This document shows, in pieces, positions 1 to 9,423 of a stretch of DNA of 64,000 nt. The stretch lies in NCBI RefSeq assembly GCF_004354085.1, contig NZ_SMSE01000001.1:419335-483334 (forward strand), read 5' to 3'. Numbering within the stretch: position 1 is the stretch's first letter; each line of letters begins with the position of its first letter. The stretch comes from Seongchinamella unica (GTDB taxonomy: Bacteria > Pseudomonadota > Gammaproteobacteria > Pseudomonadales > Halieaceae). Both the position numbers and the translations under genes were made by a program. Below the pieces are notes generated by a model. The model was given only the letters and a program-made list of their open reading frames with translations. It was not told the origin of the DNA and did not search any database.

Positions 1-34
1 GGAGTACGCACATTCGCTCCGCTTGCTCGCTCAT
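1..34 (-). CDS. 5' end of the gene following chpA (partial)
   Basis: An ATG at 34-32 (minus strand) is preceded by a strong AGGAGG ribosome-binding site that overlaps the chpA stop codon, so a further gene begins here and runs off the window. Only 11 residues are visible (MSEQAERMCVL). In Pseudomonas chpA is followed by chpB (CheB-like) and chpC (CheW-like), so a chp accessory gene is likely. The visible residues are too few to say which. Confidence 0.55.
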   Translation of the reverse strand, partial: MSEQAERMCVL

Positions 35-42
35 GCCACCTC

Positions 43-3000
43 CTAGCCGAGTTCCAGCCGCTGGCCGGTCAGTTCATTGATCTGGCCGATCAGCATACGG
101 AAGTTAAAAGGCTTGCCCATATAGCCATTACAGCCAGCTTCTTCGGCGAGCGTCCGGTGTTTCACTCCGGTCCGCGAGGTAATCATAATCACCGGGATGT
201 GGCTGTAACGGGCAGAATTACGGATTTCCCGCAGGGTCTGGATACCATCCTTCACGGGCATTTCCACGTCCAGCAAAATGACATCGGGCAATTGCTCGGT
301 GGTGTTGAGCCAGTCAATGGCCACCGCCCCGTTCTCCGCGGTGGCAGTTTCTATACCCACGGTCTCAAGCTGACTGGTAGCCACCATACGCTGGGTCCGG
401 GAGTCATCGACCACCAGCGCGACAAATTTATCTTCCTCGGGCTGGTCCTCGGGGACGGCGATACCCTGGCCGTCGCCGTAGCAACTGACCAGTACGTTGA
501 GATCCAGTGCGACAACTGCTTCGCCATCCGCCGTGGTCGCGGCACCGGCGACGCCCGGTACAGACGCGAACTGGGCCCCCAGGGAGCGAATCACCAGTTC
601 CAGCGCTTCCTCCACGTCATCGATGGCGATGGCCATGTAACGCGACTCTGAACCCGCCACGATAACCGGCAGAGTGCTCCGCCAGCTCGAGCGATCAGGA
701 AGACTGCCACTGTTGCACAGGGTGCCCAGGTAGGCAGGCTCACATTCCATGCCTTGCAGCCGCATGGTTTCACCCCGCTCTACGGCGGCAAAGAAATCAT
801 CGACCGGCACCTCGTCAACACACACCAATCCACCCAGGGGGATGGCATAAGAGTTCTCCCCGGAGGTGACCAGCAGGGCCCCGTTGACGGTGACGTTGGT
901 CGGTATGCGCACATGAAAAGACGTGCCCTTACCTACTTCCGACTCGATACGCACATCGCCGCCCATCTCCTGCAATTCGCTGCGGACGATATCCATGCCC
1001 ACCCCGCGGCCGGAAATCTGGCTAAGCTGGGCGGCGGTCGAAAATCCCTTATGGAAAATCAGGTTGAGGGCTTCTTCGTCGCTAAGGGCATCGGCATCGA
1101 CATCAAGCCCCTTGCGTACCGCAGACTCGCGCATTGCTTCAGGATCAATACCGCGACCATCGTCGGACAGCACAATGATCGAATCGGAACCCGACATGCG
1201 TACATCCAGTGTGACCTGTCCTACCGACGGTTTGCCGCTGGCTTTGCGCTCCTCCGTGGATTCGATGCCGTGGTCCAGCGCGTTACGCACCATGTGCTCG
1301 AGAATCGTCTGGCAGCGAGCATAGTCATCCCTGTCCAGGGTGCCGACCTCGTTGGCGACCCGGAAAGCAACATCCTTGCCGAGGTCGTTGCTGACCGTGC
1401 GCACCAGGCGCCGCAATCCCGGCATCAGGCGGGACACCGGCACCACCCTGGCAGCGCGGATCGAGGAGCCGATGGAACTGATTACGGTCGCCTGTTGCTT
1501 CAGTAACGCTTCCGCCTGAGCGTTGTGGCGGCTCGCCAGCTCGATCAGGTCGGCCAGATCCTCGACGCCCTCGCGGAGAATATTGGCAGCTTCCTGCAGT
1601 TCGCTGTACTGGTCCATCTCCAGGGCATCCAGCTCGGCCGAATGATTGCTGCTCCTGGCATTGACGTTGAACAGGGCTCGATCGGCAATATCCGCGATAT
1701 GCGCCCGGACTGACGACAGGCGTCCCTGCAGTTCCGCTGAGGCCCGTTTGTTGCGATTGGTGCTCTGGGCAGTTCGTACCCCCAACTGCTGGGCCTGATT
1801 GGTCAGGTTGAGTAACAGGTCCAGTTTTTCGGACGTAATGCGCACTGACTGCTGGGCCGCCAGCGCCCGGGCGCCCTCGTCTGCCAGCTTCTTGTCTTCC
1901 TGCTTGCGTTTGCGATCCCGATCGGCCTGATCCGAGGCTGCGGTGGCGGGAATAACCTGTTCTGTTGATTGCTCCGAGTTCTCCGTGACGCTGTGGTCCG
2001 TCGTGGCGTCGACGACTGGCTCTGCAACATCCGCGGGACTCGCACCGCGGTGCGGAAACTCGCTGAGGATATCCCGGCGCTGTTCCTGGACAAATTCCAT
2101 TCCGCGCACCGCCGCGTCCAGCCAGGCATTGACTATCCGGAAGTAATCCCCCGCACCCTCGGCAACAGGACGGGGCAGTGCCTCGAGTAATGTTTCGAAA
2201 TTGTGCACGAGGGTCCCGTAGTAGTGCAGGCCGACCCCCTTGGCAATACCTTTGACGGTATGCAGTATGCGCGCTACCTGCGCGTAACTGGCCTCGGAGC
2301 CGATATCCGCTTCCCAGGCGCTGATGGCGTCCTCGAGTTTTTCCAGCTCGCTGGAACCCTCTTCGATGAAGGCATCGAGGAACTCGGCAAAAATCTCACC
2401 ACCGCCAGGGCTGCTGTGGCTGAAATTAATGCCCTCCGGTATGCACCAGGACAGATCTTCATCGACAACAGCTACTGCAACCGGTGCATCCGGGGTCTCG
2501 GTAACGCGCGCCTCATCACTGGCAGACGCCCCATCTGCCCCGGTAAACTCCTCCACTTCGACACCGCAGATCTCTCCGCTGTTCTCGCTGTCCATGCCGA
2601 GTTCGCTGAACAACTGGTCGATGTCCTCGCCAGAGGCCGCCTCGATGGTTTCGTTGACCGGTTCGAGCTCCGATTCGAAGATGCTCTCCTCGAACACCTC
2701 CAGAGTGTCATTCTCAATCGAGGCAGGCGCAACCGGCGCTTCCTCGCTCGCAAAACCGACAAAGCCTTCTACCTCCGGTGCCGGCGCATCGAATTCCAGG
2801 TCACGGTCGCCGCCATCCAGGTCATCGAATATGGCATCGATTTCCGCGCTATCGGGCGACCAGTCGGGTGACGACGTGCCACCGGCGAAAGCCTCATCGA
2901 GGAGATCGTCACCGAGCACACTGCTTTCCACTACCGTCAGCCCAGGCTCCTCTGTCATCGGCGCCGACGCGGGTTCCTCCTGGAACAGGCGATTGCAATT

Positions 3001-4263
3001 GGCTCCATTGGCGACATCCACCAGGCGCAATAACACCGCATCCACCTGCCGTTGTTCCAGTCCTGCCAGCGCCTCCGGCACCTCGGCACAGACCCTGGAG
3101 ACAGGTTCGTACCCCTGCTTCACCGCCAGTGAGGCGGTTTGCTCATCGGTGGCCACCGACACATCGGCTATCACCGAGTCGGCTGGGCGTCCCATCGCCG
3201 ACATTCGGGCCGCGAGCGCAGCATTAACCTCATCCATGAAGTCCGCCAGGCGTGGCGTGATGACCGACATTAAATTTTCGCCAAAGCCTTCCATTGAAGC
3301 GAAATCTTCGTGCAGGTCCAGGTCGCTTTCCACATCGGCATCGGCAGTGAACTGGTCGATGCTGGTCTCAAGGCTGAGTCCGTCAAAATCTTCTTCGCCA
3401 ACCGCGAGTGTATTGCCCGCTATCAGGAAGTCGTCGAACGCCTCGTCGTCTTGCGGCAACTGCACGCTGTTGACGTATTCGTTGACATCTGCAGGTGGTG
3501 TATCGATTTCCGCATTGTCATTCTCCGCCCAGCTTGCATCAGCATCCACCGACGCGGCCTCAACACAGATTTCGCCAGGTATATCGACCTCATGCAATGG
3601 AGTGTCAGCCTGCGCGGGAATCTCTTCGCCATATTCTGCTGACTCTGCTTCCAGGTACACTTCTTCCAGGGGTTGTACTGCTGCGGGTTCTATTGCTATC
3701 GGTTCTACTTCTGCGGGACCTGCTGCTAGGGGTTCTGCGATCGCGGGCCCTGGTTGAACCTGCTGTGGTGCAACTTTCTTGACCCGCTTGACGACCAGGT
3801 AGGAGTCACCGATATCGTCATCGTCTTCCAGCCCGAGTATATCGCTGCCGTCAACGACATTAGTGGCAAGGCCCTCAGCCTCCTCATTGGACACACGGGA
3901 AAACTCTATGGCCATCAGGCCTTCGAAAGCGTCCTCTTCGGCTTCCTGGAGCTGGGTAGTTTCCCCTCCGCCATTGTAAATATCGTTGCCGCCGGCCTCG
4001 GAAAGAACAATCTCCTCACCAATATAGGTATCGAGATCATCCGCTCCTGCCCGGCCGCGAACCATCGGTCGCGCCGCTACCTCAGCTTCATAGGCACTGA
4101 GCGAAAAATCCGCCGACAGCTTGCCCTCGACCACGAACAGGCTTTCCTCCGGCTCGTCACGATCCAGTTCCATCAACCACTCGAGCGTACTTTCCTTGAA
4201 GCTCTCGATGGTATCCAGCATCGGCTCGGTCGACCTTGCTGAATTGTCTTTGTCAGATTGCAC
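43..4263 (-). CDS. chpA: ChpA-type hybrid chemotaxis histidine kinase, C-terminal half of a split ChpA
   Basis: This is the CheA-like kinase of the Pil-Chp system, which phosphorylates response regulators that control type IV pilus extension and retraction. It has about 1406 residues. A GTG start at 4263 is chosen because GGAG lies 7 nt upstream. Residues 1-150 are mixed, and 150-610 are an acidic Ala/Glu/Asp-rich low-complexity linker. An Hpt domain follows with phospho-acceptor H668 (HTVKG). Then come a dimerisation region (about 805-940) and an HATPase with the N box (ILEHMVRNALDHG, from 987), G1 (DDGRGID, 1034) and G2 (GRGVGMD, 1085). A CheW-like domain spans about 1120-1265. The C-terminal receiver has D1332 and K1384. 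Pseudomonas ChpA is a single chain with several Hpt domains, whereas here most of the N-terminal part is encoded by the separate upstream gene. It lies in the operon pilG-pilI-pilJ-(N-terminal gene)-chpA. Confidence 0.93.
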   Translation of the reverse strand: MQSDKDNSARSTEPMLDTIESFKESTLEWLMELDRDEPEESLFVVEGKLSADFSLSAYEAEVAARPMVRGRAGADDLDTYIGEEIVLSEAGGNDIYNGGGETTQLQEAEEDAFEGLMAIEFSRVSNEEAEGLATNVVDGSDILGLEDDDDIGDSYLVVKRVKKVAPQQVQPGPAIAEPLAAGPAEVEPIAIEPAAVQPLEEVYLEAESAEYGEEIPAQADTPLHEVDIPGEICVEAASVDADASWAENDNAEIDTPPADVNEYVNSVQLPQDDEAFDDFLIAGNTLAVGEEDFDGLSLETSIDQFTADADVESDLDLHEDFASMEGFGENLMSVITPRLADFMDEVNAALAARMSAMGRPADSVIADVSVATDEQTASLAVKQGYEPVSRVCAEVPEALAGLEQRQVDAVLLRLVDVANGANCNRLFQEEPASAPMTEEPGLTVVESSVLGDDLLDEAFAGGTSSPDWSPDSAEIDAIFDDLDGGDRDLEFDAPAPEVEGFVGFASEEAPVAPASIENDTLEVFEESIFESELEPVNETIEAASGEDIDQLFSELGMDSENSGEICGVEVEEFTGADGASASDEARVTETPDAPVAVAVVDEDLSWCIPEGINFSHSSPGGGEIFAEFLDAFIEEGSSELEKLEDAISAWEADIGSEASYAQVARILHTVKGIAKGVGLHYYGTLVHNFETLLEALPRPVAEGAGDYFRIVNAWLDAAVRGMEFVQEQRRDILSEFPHRGASPADVAEPVVDATTDHSVTENSEQSTEQVIPATAASDQADRDRKRKQEDKKLADEGARALAAQQSVRITSEKLDLLLNLTNQAQQLGVRTAQSTNRNKRASAELQGRLSSVRAHIADIADRALFNVNARSSNHSAELDALEMDQYSELQEAANILREGVEDLADLIELASRHNAQAEALLKQQATVISSIGSSIRAARVVPVSRLMPGLRRLVRTVSNDLGKDVAFRVANEVGTLDRDDYARCQTILEHMVRNALDHGIESTEERKASGKPSVGQVTLDVRMSGSDSIIVLSDDGRGIDPEAMRESAVRKGLDVDADALSDEEALNLIFHKGFSTAAQLSQISGRGVGMDIVRSELQEMGGDVRIESEVGKGTSFHVRIPTNVTVNGALLVTSGENSYAIPLGGLVCVDEVPVDDFFAAVERGETMRLQGMECEPAYLGTLCNSGSLPDRSSWRSTLPVIVAGSESRYMAIAIDDVEEALELVIRSLGAQFASVPGVAGAATTADGEAVVALDLNVLVSCYGDGQGIAVPEDQPEEDKFVALVVDDSRTQRMVATSQLETVGIETATAENGAVAIDWLNTTEQLPDVILLDVEMPVKDGIQTLREIRNSARYSHIPVIMITSRTGVKHRTLAEEAGCNGYMGKPFNFRMLIGQINELTGQRLELG

Positions 4264-4294
4264 GTTAGTTCTCCATTGTGATTTTTTGCGAGGC

Positions 4295-6706
4295 TTATTG
4301 CCCCAGCGTTTCGGAGACTGGTGCGTCAGGAGCACCACCGTGTACATTGTCTTCGACCTGCGACAGACCTTGAGCGAGGTCTTCCACCCCACCCTCGGCC
4401 ATGCGGAAGGCGCGGTCGGTCAATTCGCGGACATGGGCGGGATCCCAGGCGTTATCCTCTTTGTATGACATCACCAGACCGGGAAGCCCGACAACCACAT
4501 CATTGAGCAGCGTGCGCAACGACGCGGATGGCGGCATATCCCCGTCCAGAACCCGGTCCAGCAGATCCTGTACCGACCATCCCAATTCGCCGAGAATATT
4601 GGCGCCAACTGCCCTGCCGTTACCCTTGAAGGTATGGAAATGACGACGGATATCACGCAGGATTTCCATATTCTGCTGATCATCCATCCACAGCGGGGTG
4701 AGACGGATGATTTCCTGAACAATTTCCTCTGATTCTTCGATGAACACTTCACGAAACTCGGCCGGCACCTCGCCGTCCTCGACATAATTGCGCGGCTCGG
4801 TCCAGCTGGTGGTCGCCACCTCGGCACCGGCGGAAAGCTCACTCGCATACGCCTCCAGCTCCGTGGCACGCTGTTCCGCTATCGCCAGCATATGGGAAGT
4901 ATCGTCCAGCGGATCCACAATCGAACGCTGCAGATGCAACTCCAACTGGGCAAAGGCTTCGGCGAAACAGCGGAATGCATCGTCCTCACGCACCGCACCG
5001 CCTTTACTGGCAGCGCCCAGCCACTGGTGGCAGCGATCGATAATAGCTGCCTCGCGCTCCATGCCGGCGAAGCCCAGCGCGCCGGAGATTTCGGCAAGCA
5101 GTTCCAGTGACATGTCGATCGCCTTGCGATCGGGAATAGTTTCCTGTTGGTTGAGAAACTCCCTGGCGAGATCAAACAGCAGATCAAGGTCCGGATCACC
5201 GGCATCCGCATCCCGTACCGCCTGGCGTAACTCCTCGTGCCCCTGGTCAGATTTGTTCAGGTGACGGTTGAGGGCCACTGTCAGGCGCAGGGTGCTCTGG
5301 GCATCGTTGGGCTTGCGCGCCAGGGCGCTGGCAAGCTCCTTGCGGCGCAGAATCTGGTGCATGTAGTTTTCAACCAGGCCCATGTGATTAAAGGTGGCGG
5401 TCACCACACTTTCACGCAGCTCAAACTCCCGGCTGGAGAAGGAGCTGCAAAGGCCGTGTTCCAGCTTATGCTCGATATCCAGCTTCACATCAACAATGCC
5501 GCGGATAATCTCATTGATCACCTGGTTCAACTGGGCGGGGGAACTGTTGTAAGCACCACTGAACAGGCTTTCCAGTCGCCGCTGAACCGTGCGCAGCGAT
5601 TCTGCGTGGGTCATCTGCCCGGCGGCCTCGAGACGGAATTGGGTGGCCTCGATTCCATCGAGCGCACCGGGGTCCAGTTCCACATTACCCGCAGTTGCGA
5701 TGGCAGTGAGATCCTTGGAGCTGAGGTAGTCGACGACACCGTTGAGTTGGTCAAGGGCGGAACTGAGTGCCGTGACCAGTGCGTCCATGTGGATCAGGCC
5801 ACGATTCGCCTCCTCCAGGGTATTATCGTCGATGGAGAACTCTTCCCGAATACGGCCGATATGAACCGGCCGCGCCTTGCAGCTGGCGATATAAAACAAC
5901 ATCTGCTGCTGCAGGTTGTCATAGTCCACCGAGGTGTCGACTGCGGCGCCGTTTTCCCGGGCATACTTGATCATGAAGGCGCCGGATTTGAAGATCTGGG
6001 CAATACACTCGTCGGGAACGATAAGACCACCGGCCATTCCCTCACAGATACCCACCATGGTGAACCAGAAGCGCTCCGGCTCACTGCCGCTGAACATGGT
6101 TTGCATACGCCTGGAAATACGCGCTACCGTCTTCATACTCTCACCGACGTTCTTTCGGCGCAGCGCCATCTTGGCCATTTCCAGGTATAGAGCCAGCATG
6201 ACATTGGCCCGTTCCCGCACCTCCTCGTGGTCGGCAGGAATACCGCCCTCGGTGATACCGCGGCCTTCCGGAATATCCATGTGGAAGAAAAATGCCTTGG
6301 GACGGGGCCGCTCACCGATCCAGCGGCGCAGGTCATTGACGTGCTGCTCCAGTCCCTGGCCGGTATCGGCCCTCGCATTCTGGGCGTGTCCCAGGTAGGC
6401 GGGCAGCACCTTGAGAGCCTGCATCAGGCCTCCCATGGTCAGCTTGCGGCGCTCGCCGACCACTTTGTCCTTGTACAGATAGTTGAGGCTGCGTTCCATC
6501 TCCAGGGTCAGCATTTCACCCTTGCGCATACCCAGGGCCCGAAGGGTCGAGGTGATCTGGTGTACGGCCCACATACACTGCAGCAGCGGTCGCTTCTGGC
6601 TGGTGTCATTACTGTATTCCACCAGGGAAGCCTCGGCGTTCTCGGCCTGCTTGTTCATCAGGCCGACAACCCACTTGAGGGCTACGATGTCAGTTTTACT
6701 GGCCAC
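4295..6706 (-). CDS. Hpt-domain protein equivalent to the N-terminal part of ChpA
   Basis: This 803-residue protein is encoded immediately upstream of the ChpA kinase, with a 31-nt gap. The start is GTG at 6706, with GGAGG 7 nt upstream. Most of it is helical and lacks obvious catalytic motifs, resembling the long N-terminal region of ChpA proteins. Near the C-terminus is a clear Hpt motif (HTFKGNGRAVG) with candidate phospho-acceptor H691. It carries no ATPase, CheW or receiver domain. I infer that it acts in trans with the following kinase as a phosphotransfer or scaffold partner. The gap contains its own stop codon and a separate ribosome-binding site for the next gene, so the split does not look like a sequencing frameshift. 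Confidence 0.85.
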   Translation of the reverse strand: MASKTDIVALKWVVGLMNKQAENAEASLVEYSNDTSQKRPLLQCMWAVHQITSTLRALGMRKGEMLTLEMERSLNYLYKDKVVGERRKLTMGGLMQALKVLPAYLGHAQNARADTGQGLEQHVNDLRRWIGERPRPKAFFFHMDIPEGRGITEGGIPADHEEVRERANVMLALYLEMAKMALRRKNVGESMKTVARISRRMQTMFSGSEPERFWFTMVGICEGMAGGLIVPDECIAQIFKSGAFMIKYARENGAAVDTSVDYDNLQQQMLFYIASCKARPVHIGRIREEFSIDDNTLEEANRGLIHMDALVTALSSALDQLNGVVDYLSSKDLTAIATAGNVELDPGALDGIEATQFRLEAAGQMTHAESLRTVQRRLESLFSGAYNSSPAQLNQVINEIIRGIVDVKLDIEHKLEHGLCSSFSSREFELRESVVTATFNHMGLVENYMHQILRRKELASALARKPNDAQSTLRLTVALNRHLNKSDQGHEELRQAVRDADAGDPDLDLLFDLAREFLNQQETIPDRKAIDMSLELLAEISGALGFAGMEREAAIIDRCHQWLGAASKGGAVREDDAFRCFAEAFAQLELHLQRSIVDPLDDTSHMLAIAEQRATELEAYASELSAGAEVATTSWTEPRNYVEDGEVPAEFREVFIEESEEIVQEIIRLTPLWMDDQQNMEILRDIRRHFHTFKGNGRAVGANILGELGWSVQDLLDRVLDGDMPPSASLRTLLNDVVVGLPGLVMSYKEDNAWDPAHVRELTDRAFRMAEGGVEDLAQGLSQVEDNVHGGAPDAPVSETLGQ

Positions 6707-6766
6707 TACTAAACCTCCGGTTCTTGTATCTGCGGGGGCGGGGCATGGATCCGCCTTTTCCCACTG

Positions 6767-8860
6767 TTATAGAGACGCTGTCTTCTTCCCGGCACTTTCC
6801 AGTGCGCTCATTTCTTCCTCGGCGTAAACCTTGGTCGCGCCGCGGATGCTTTCCAGGTCTTCCACTTCGCTCACCACCGGGGCGCTGTAGGCGCCTTCGC
6901 CATCGATACGGAACTGGGCGAGACTGCTCACCGCGCTGTGCATGGACCGCTGTAGTGAGTTCACTCCCTTCTGCGCCGCCTCGTTGAGTTCTGTAATCTC
7001 CAGGTTGCGCTCGGCAATTTCCGCCATTGAACTGCTCATATGCAAGGCGCTGACCGCAGACTTGCCGGCGGCTTCGTCGACGTTGCGGATGATTTTGCTG
7101 ATCGCATCCGAGCCAGAGTTGATTTCCTCGAGAGAGCTGTCGAGGCGATCGATGTATTCGAGAATCGTCACCACGGTTCCCACCGTATTTTCCATACTGG
7201 CCAGATTGTCGGCGGACATGTTCTGCAGCATCCTTACTTCGGAAATAATCTTGCGCCCTTCCTCTTCCGCCTCACGCAGCAGATCGGCGATGGATTCGGC
7301 AATACCGAGGAAGGGTCGACCGTATTCACCTGCTTTCTCCGCCTCGATGCGGGTGTTGATCGCAACAACAGAAATTTTGGTATTTAGCGCCTGAATATAC
7401 TCGGCGGCCGCCGTAACCGACTGAATCAGTTCTCCCTGTCGCTTGGCCGATTTAGAGGTTTCCTGAACGGATTCCCGAACATCAACGGAGGCTTTGGACA
7501 TGTCCTTGGTCAACTCATAACCCAGGGCTACTTTTTCGCAGTTACTGTCGGATGTTTCCGCAGCCTGGGCGGTGGAGGTCTTGATTTCCTCACTGGTGCG
7601 AACCATTTCTGTGGCGGTTTCGGTGGTCTCTACCACAGACCGGGTCATCTCCCGACCTTTCTCCACCTGGGCCCGGGCACTTTCGCCAATGGAATTGATG
7701 GCTTCCACCGAGCTCTCAAAGGGGGTGCGTATATCCCGGATCAGCTGGCACTGGTGCTGGGTTGTCGCGTTCAGCCCCTGGGCGATGTCGCTGGTCACCG
7801 AGTTATCTTCGGCCACCGTCACCGTCAGGTCACCCTTGGAAATTTGCTTGAGGGCGCCGTTGATCTCGGCAACGCCCCGCGCCGTATAGGCGTCCCGCCG
7901 GCGCTGGCCCAACATCATGGTGACCAACAGGGCGATTGCCAGCAGCCCGGGGGCAACAAACAGGACCAGGAGACTGCCCTGGTTATACAGGCGTCCCACC
8001 GCCAGGCTGGCGATCGCCGGCTGCAGGGCTGCGATAGAGTCAATCAGCGCCACACTGTTTTCGCCGATAGCGCGACGGGCCGCGGACGCCTGGCGCAAAT
8101 CACTGGAGGCACCGGCAATTCGATCTACCGAGGTCGAAACCCCGGAAAACAGGCGGAAGGCGTTGCTTAGGGCCTCGATGGCAGCCGTATTGGTGACCTT
8201 GTTGATGCCGATCAGCTCGTCCCCGCGGGTCAGGCCCTCGATAATACGGAAAAAATCTGCGGCGTCGGTGGTAAATTCATCGGCCGCCACCTGGCTGTCT
8301 GCATTGCCTATCAGGGTCCGGTCCACGTTACGCGCCATACGCTCGAGCAACCAGGGGGCCTTCTGGGCTGCCAACAGGGTTTCAGTGGAGACACGCTGCC
8401 GCTGCAGTACCGTCACCACGGTCGACAGTTCACGCTGCATGGGCTCTATATTGGTTTCCAGTTCCGATGCCACACCCTGCACGAAAACGATTCGTGGCGC
8501 GGCATCCAGCAGGGTCTGCGCTGCCCGCTTTATCGGCTGCCAGTTGAGGTCAACCATGCTGATCTCATCGACCAGTTCGGGTGCATCGATACGTGCCAGC
8601 TGATCCTCGAAGTCCTTTACCTGCTGCGCAAGTTCGATAAAGGTCCCCTGCTTTCCGAGCGCGGTCGCCCGGGCGCTGATGGTGACCTGACGCGCCAGAC
8701 TGGCAAGCTCATCCGCCGCCTCCCCGTACCGGGCCTCCTCGCCGGATTCCTGCTCGATAGTAAAGAAGCTGTAGGTGACACCGCCGAGACAGGCGATAAT
8801 GCCCAGCCCCATCAGCAGGGCGCGCAGTTTGCCGGCGCCAATTTTGTCAGTCTTGATCAT
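6767..8860 (-). CDS. pilJ: PilJ, methyl-accepting chemotaxis protein of the Pil-Chp system
   Basis: This is an inner-membrane chemoreceptor feeding the ChpA kinase. It has 697 residues when started at the ATG at 8860 (GAGG 9 nt upstream), which overlaps the end of pilI by 14 bp. A first transmembrane helix lies at about 13-33, followed by a periplasmic sensor of PilJ type to about 295. The second membrane helix is at about 296-317, then a HAMP-like segment to about 370 and a long coiled-coil signalling domain. The hairpin tip near 498-518 (INTRIEAEKAGEYGRPF) is recognisable but departs from the usual receptor tip, with N-A-A replaced by N-T-R. No CheR-type methyltransferase gene (pilK) is present in the visible part of the operon. 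Confidence 0.93.
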   Translation of the reverse strand: MIKTDKIGAGKLRALLMGLGIIACLGGVTYSFFTIEQESGEEARYGEAADELASLARQVTISARATALGKQGTFIELAQQVKDFEDQLARIDAPELVDEISMVDLNWQPIKRAAQTLLDAAPRIVFVQGVASELETNIEPMQRELSTVVTVLQRQRVSTETLLAAQKAPWLLERMARNVDRTLIGNADSQVAADEFTTDAADFFRIIEGLTRGDELIGINKVTNTAAIEALSNAFRLFSGVSTSVDRIAGASSDLRQASAARRAIGENSVALIDSIAALQPAIASLAVGRLYNQGSLLVLFVAPGLLAIALLVTMMLGQRRRDAYTARGVAEINGALKQISKGDLTVTVAEDNSVTSDIAQGLNATTQHQCQLIRDIRTPFESSVEAINSIGESARAQVEKGREMTRSVVETTETATEMVRTSEEIKTSTAQAAETSDSNCEKVALGYELTKDMSKASVDVRESVQETSKSAKRQGELIQSVTAAAEYIQALNTKISVVAINTRIEAEKAGEYGRPFLGIAESIADLLREAEEEGRKIISEVRMLQNMSADNLASMENTVGTVVTILEYIDRLDSSLEEINSGSDAISKIIRNVDEAAGKSAVSALHMSSSMAEIAERNLEITELNEAAQKGVNSLQRSMHSAVSSLAQFRIDGEGAYSAPVVSEVEDLESIRGATKVYAEEEMSALESAGKKTASL

Positions 8861-9419
8861 TGTCTTGATCCTCTGGTGAATCAGGGTCATTGGCGGCGGC
8901 ATTGGAGAGATCGCCGTCGGTAATCAGCTTGTCGATATCGAGAACCGCCAGAAAGCGGTTGCCGTCGGCAAACCCGCCGAGCGTGTAGTCGGCAAAATCA
9001 GGATCCACGGCTGTTTCCATGTCACGACTTTCCAGGGGGAACTTCATGTCCCTCTCCAGGCCGCTCAGGGTAATGCCGAAATAGAAGCCAGGGCGGCGCA
9101 ACACCATGCAGTAGTCACGCACACGGCCCGCATAGGGACGCTTGCGGAAAAACACATCGCCGCTGATGATAGGAATGAGACCGCCCATGTGCGAACCCAC
9201 ACCGAGCACCCAGGGCTTGGTACCGGGGATGCTCATCACGTTGGGGGTTTCAATAATTTCTTCCAGTTCGCCCTCACCAATCAGCAGCGGAACCCCGGCG
9301 ATACCCAGGCAGGTGCCAACCCACTTCATCCGCTCGAGGTTCTGCACAGGGGCTTCAAGCGCCTCCTCCAGAAAACGGCGCTCGAGTGCGTCAAGTGCCT
9401 GAATGGCCGAAGAACTCAT
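8847..9419 (-). CDS. pilI: PilI, CheW-like adaptor
   Basis: This 190-residue CheW-domain protein is expected to couple the PilJ receptor to the ChpA kinase. The CheW fold is visible from about residue 30 to 165 (for example LGVGSHMGGLIPIISGDVFF and GITLSGLERDMKFPL). It has an acidic C-terminal tail. It lies 4 nt after the receiver gene pilG and overlaps pilJ by 14 bp, so the genes are translationally coupled. The order pilG-pilI-pilJ supports the name. Confidence 0.93.
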   Translation of the reverse strand: MSSSAIQALDALERRFLEEALEAPVQNLERMKWVGTCLGIAGVPLLIGEGELEEIIETPNVMSIPGTKPWVLGVGSHMGGLIPIISGDVFFRKRPYAGRVRDYCMVLRRPGFYFGITLSGLERDMKFPLESRDMETAVDPDFADYTLGGFADGNRFLAVLDIDKLITDGDLSNAAANDPDSPEDQDNDQD

Positions 9420-9423
9420 CGGA

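Noticed and set aside
2324-3757. Long open frame on the plus strand opposite chpA (Ser-rich)
   Set aside because: It lies antisense to the acidic linker of ChpA; the Ser/Ala-rich product is a mirror of Asp/Glu/Ala codons and it has no ribosome-binding site or family similarity.
4264-4294. Possible frameshift joining the two ChpA halves
   Set aside because: The gap contains a stop codon for the first protein plus a separate GGAG ribosome-binding site and GTG start for the second, which fits two genes.
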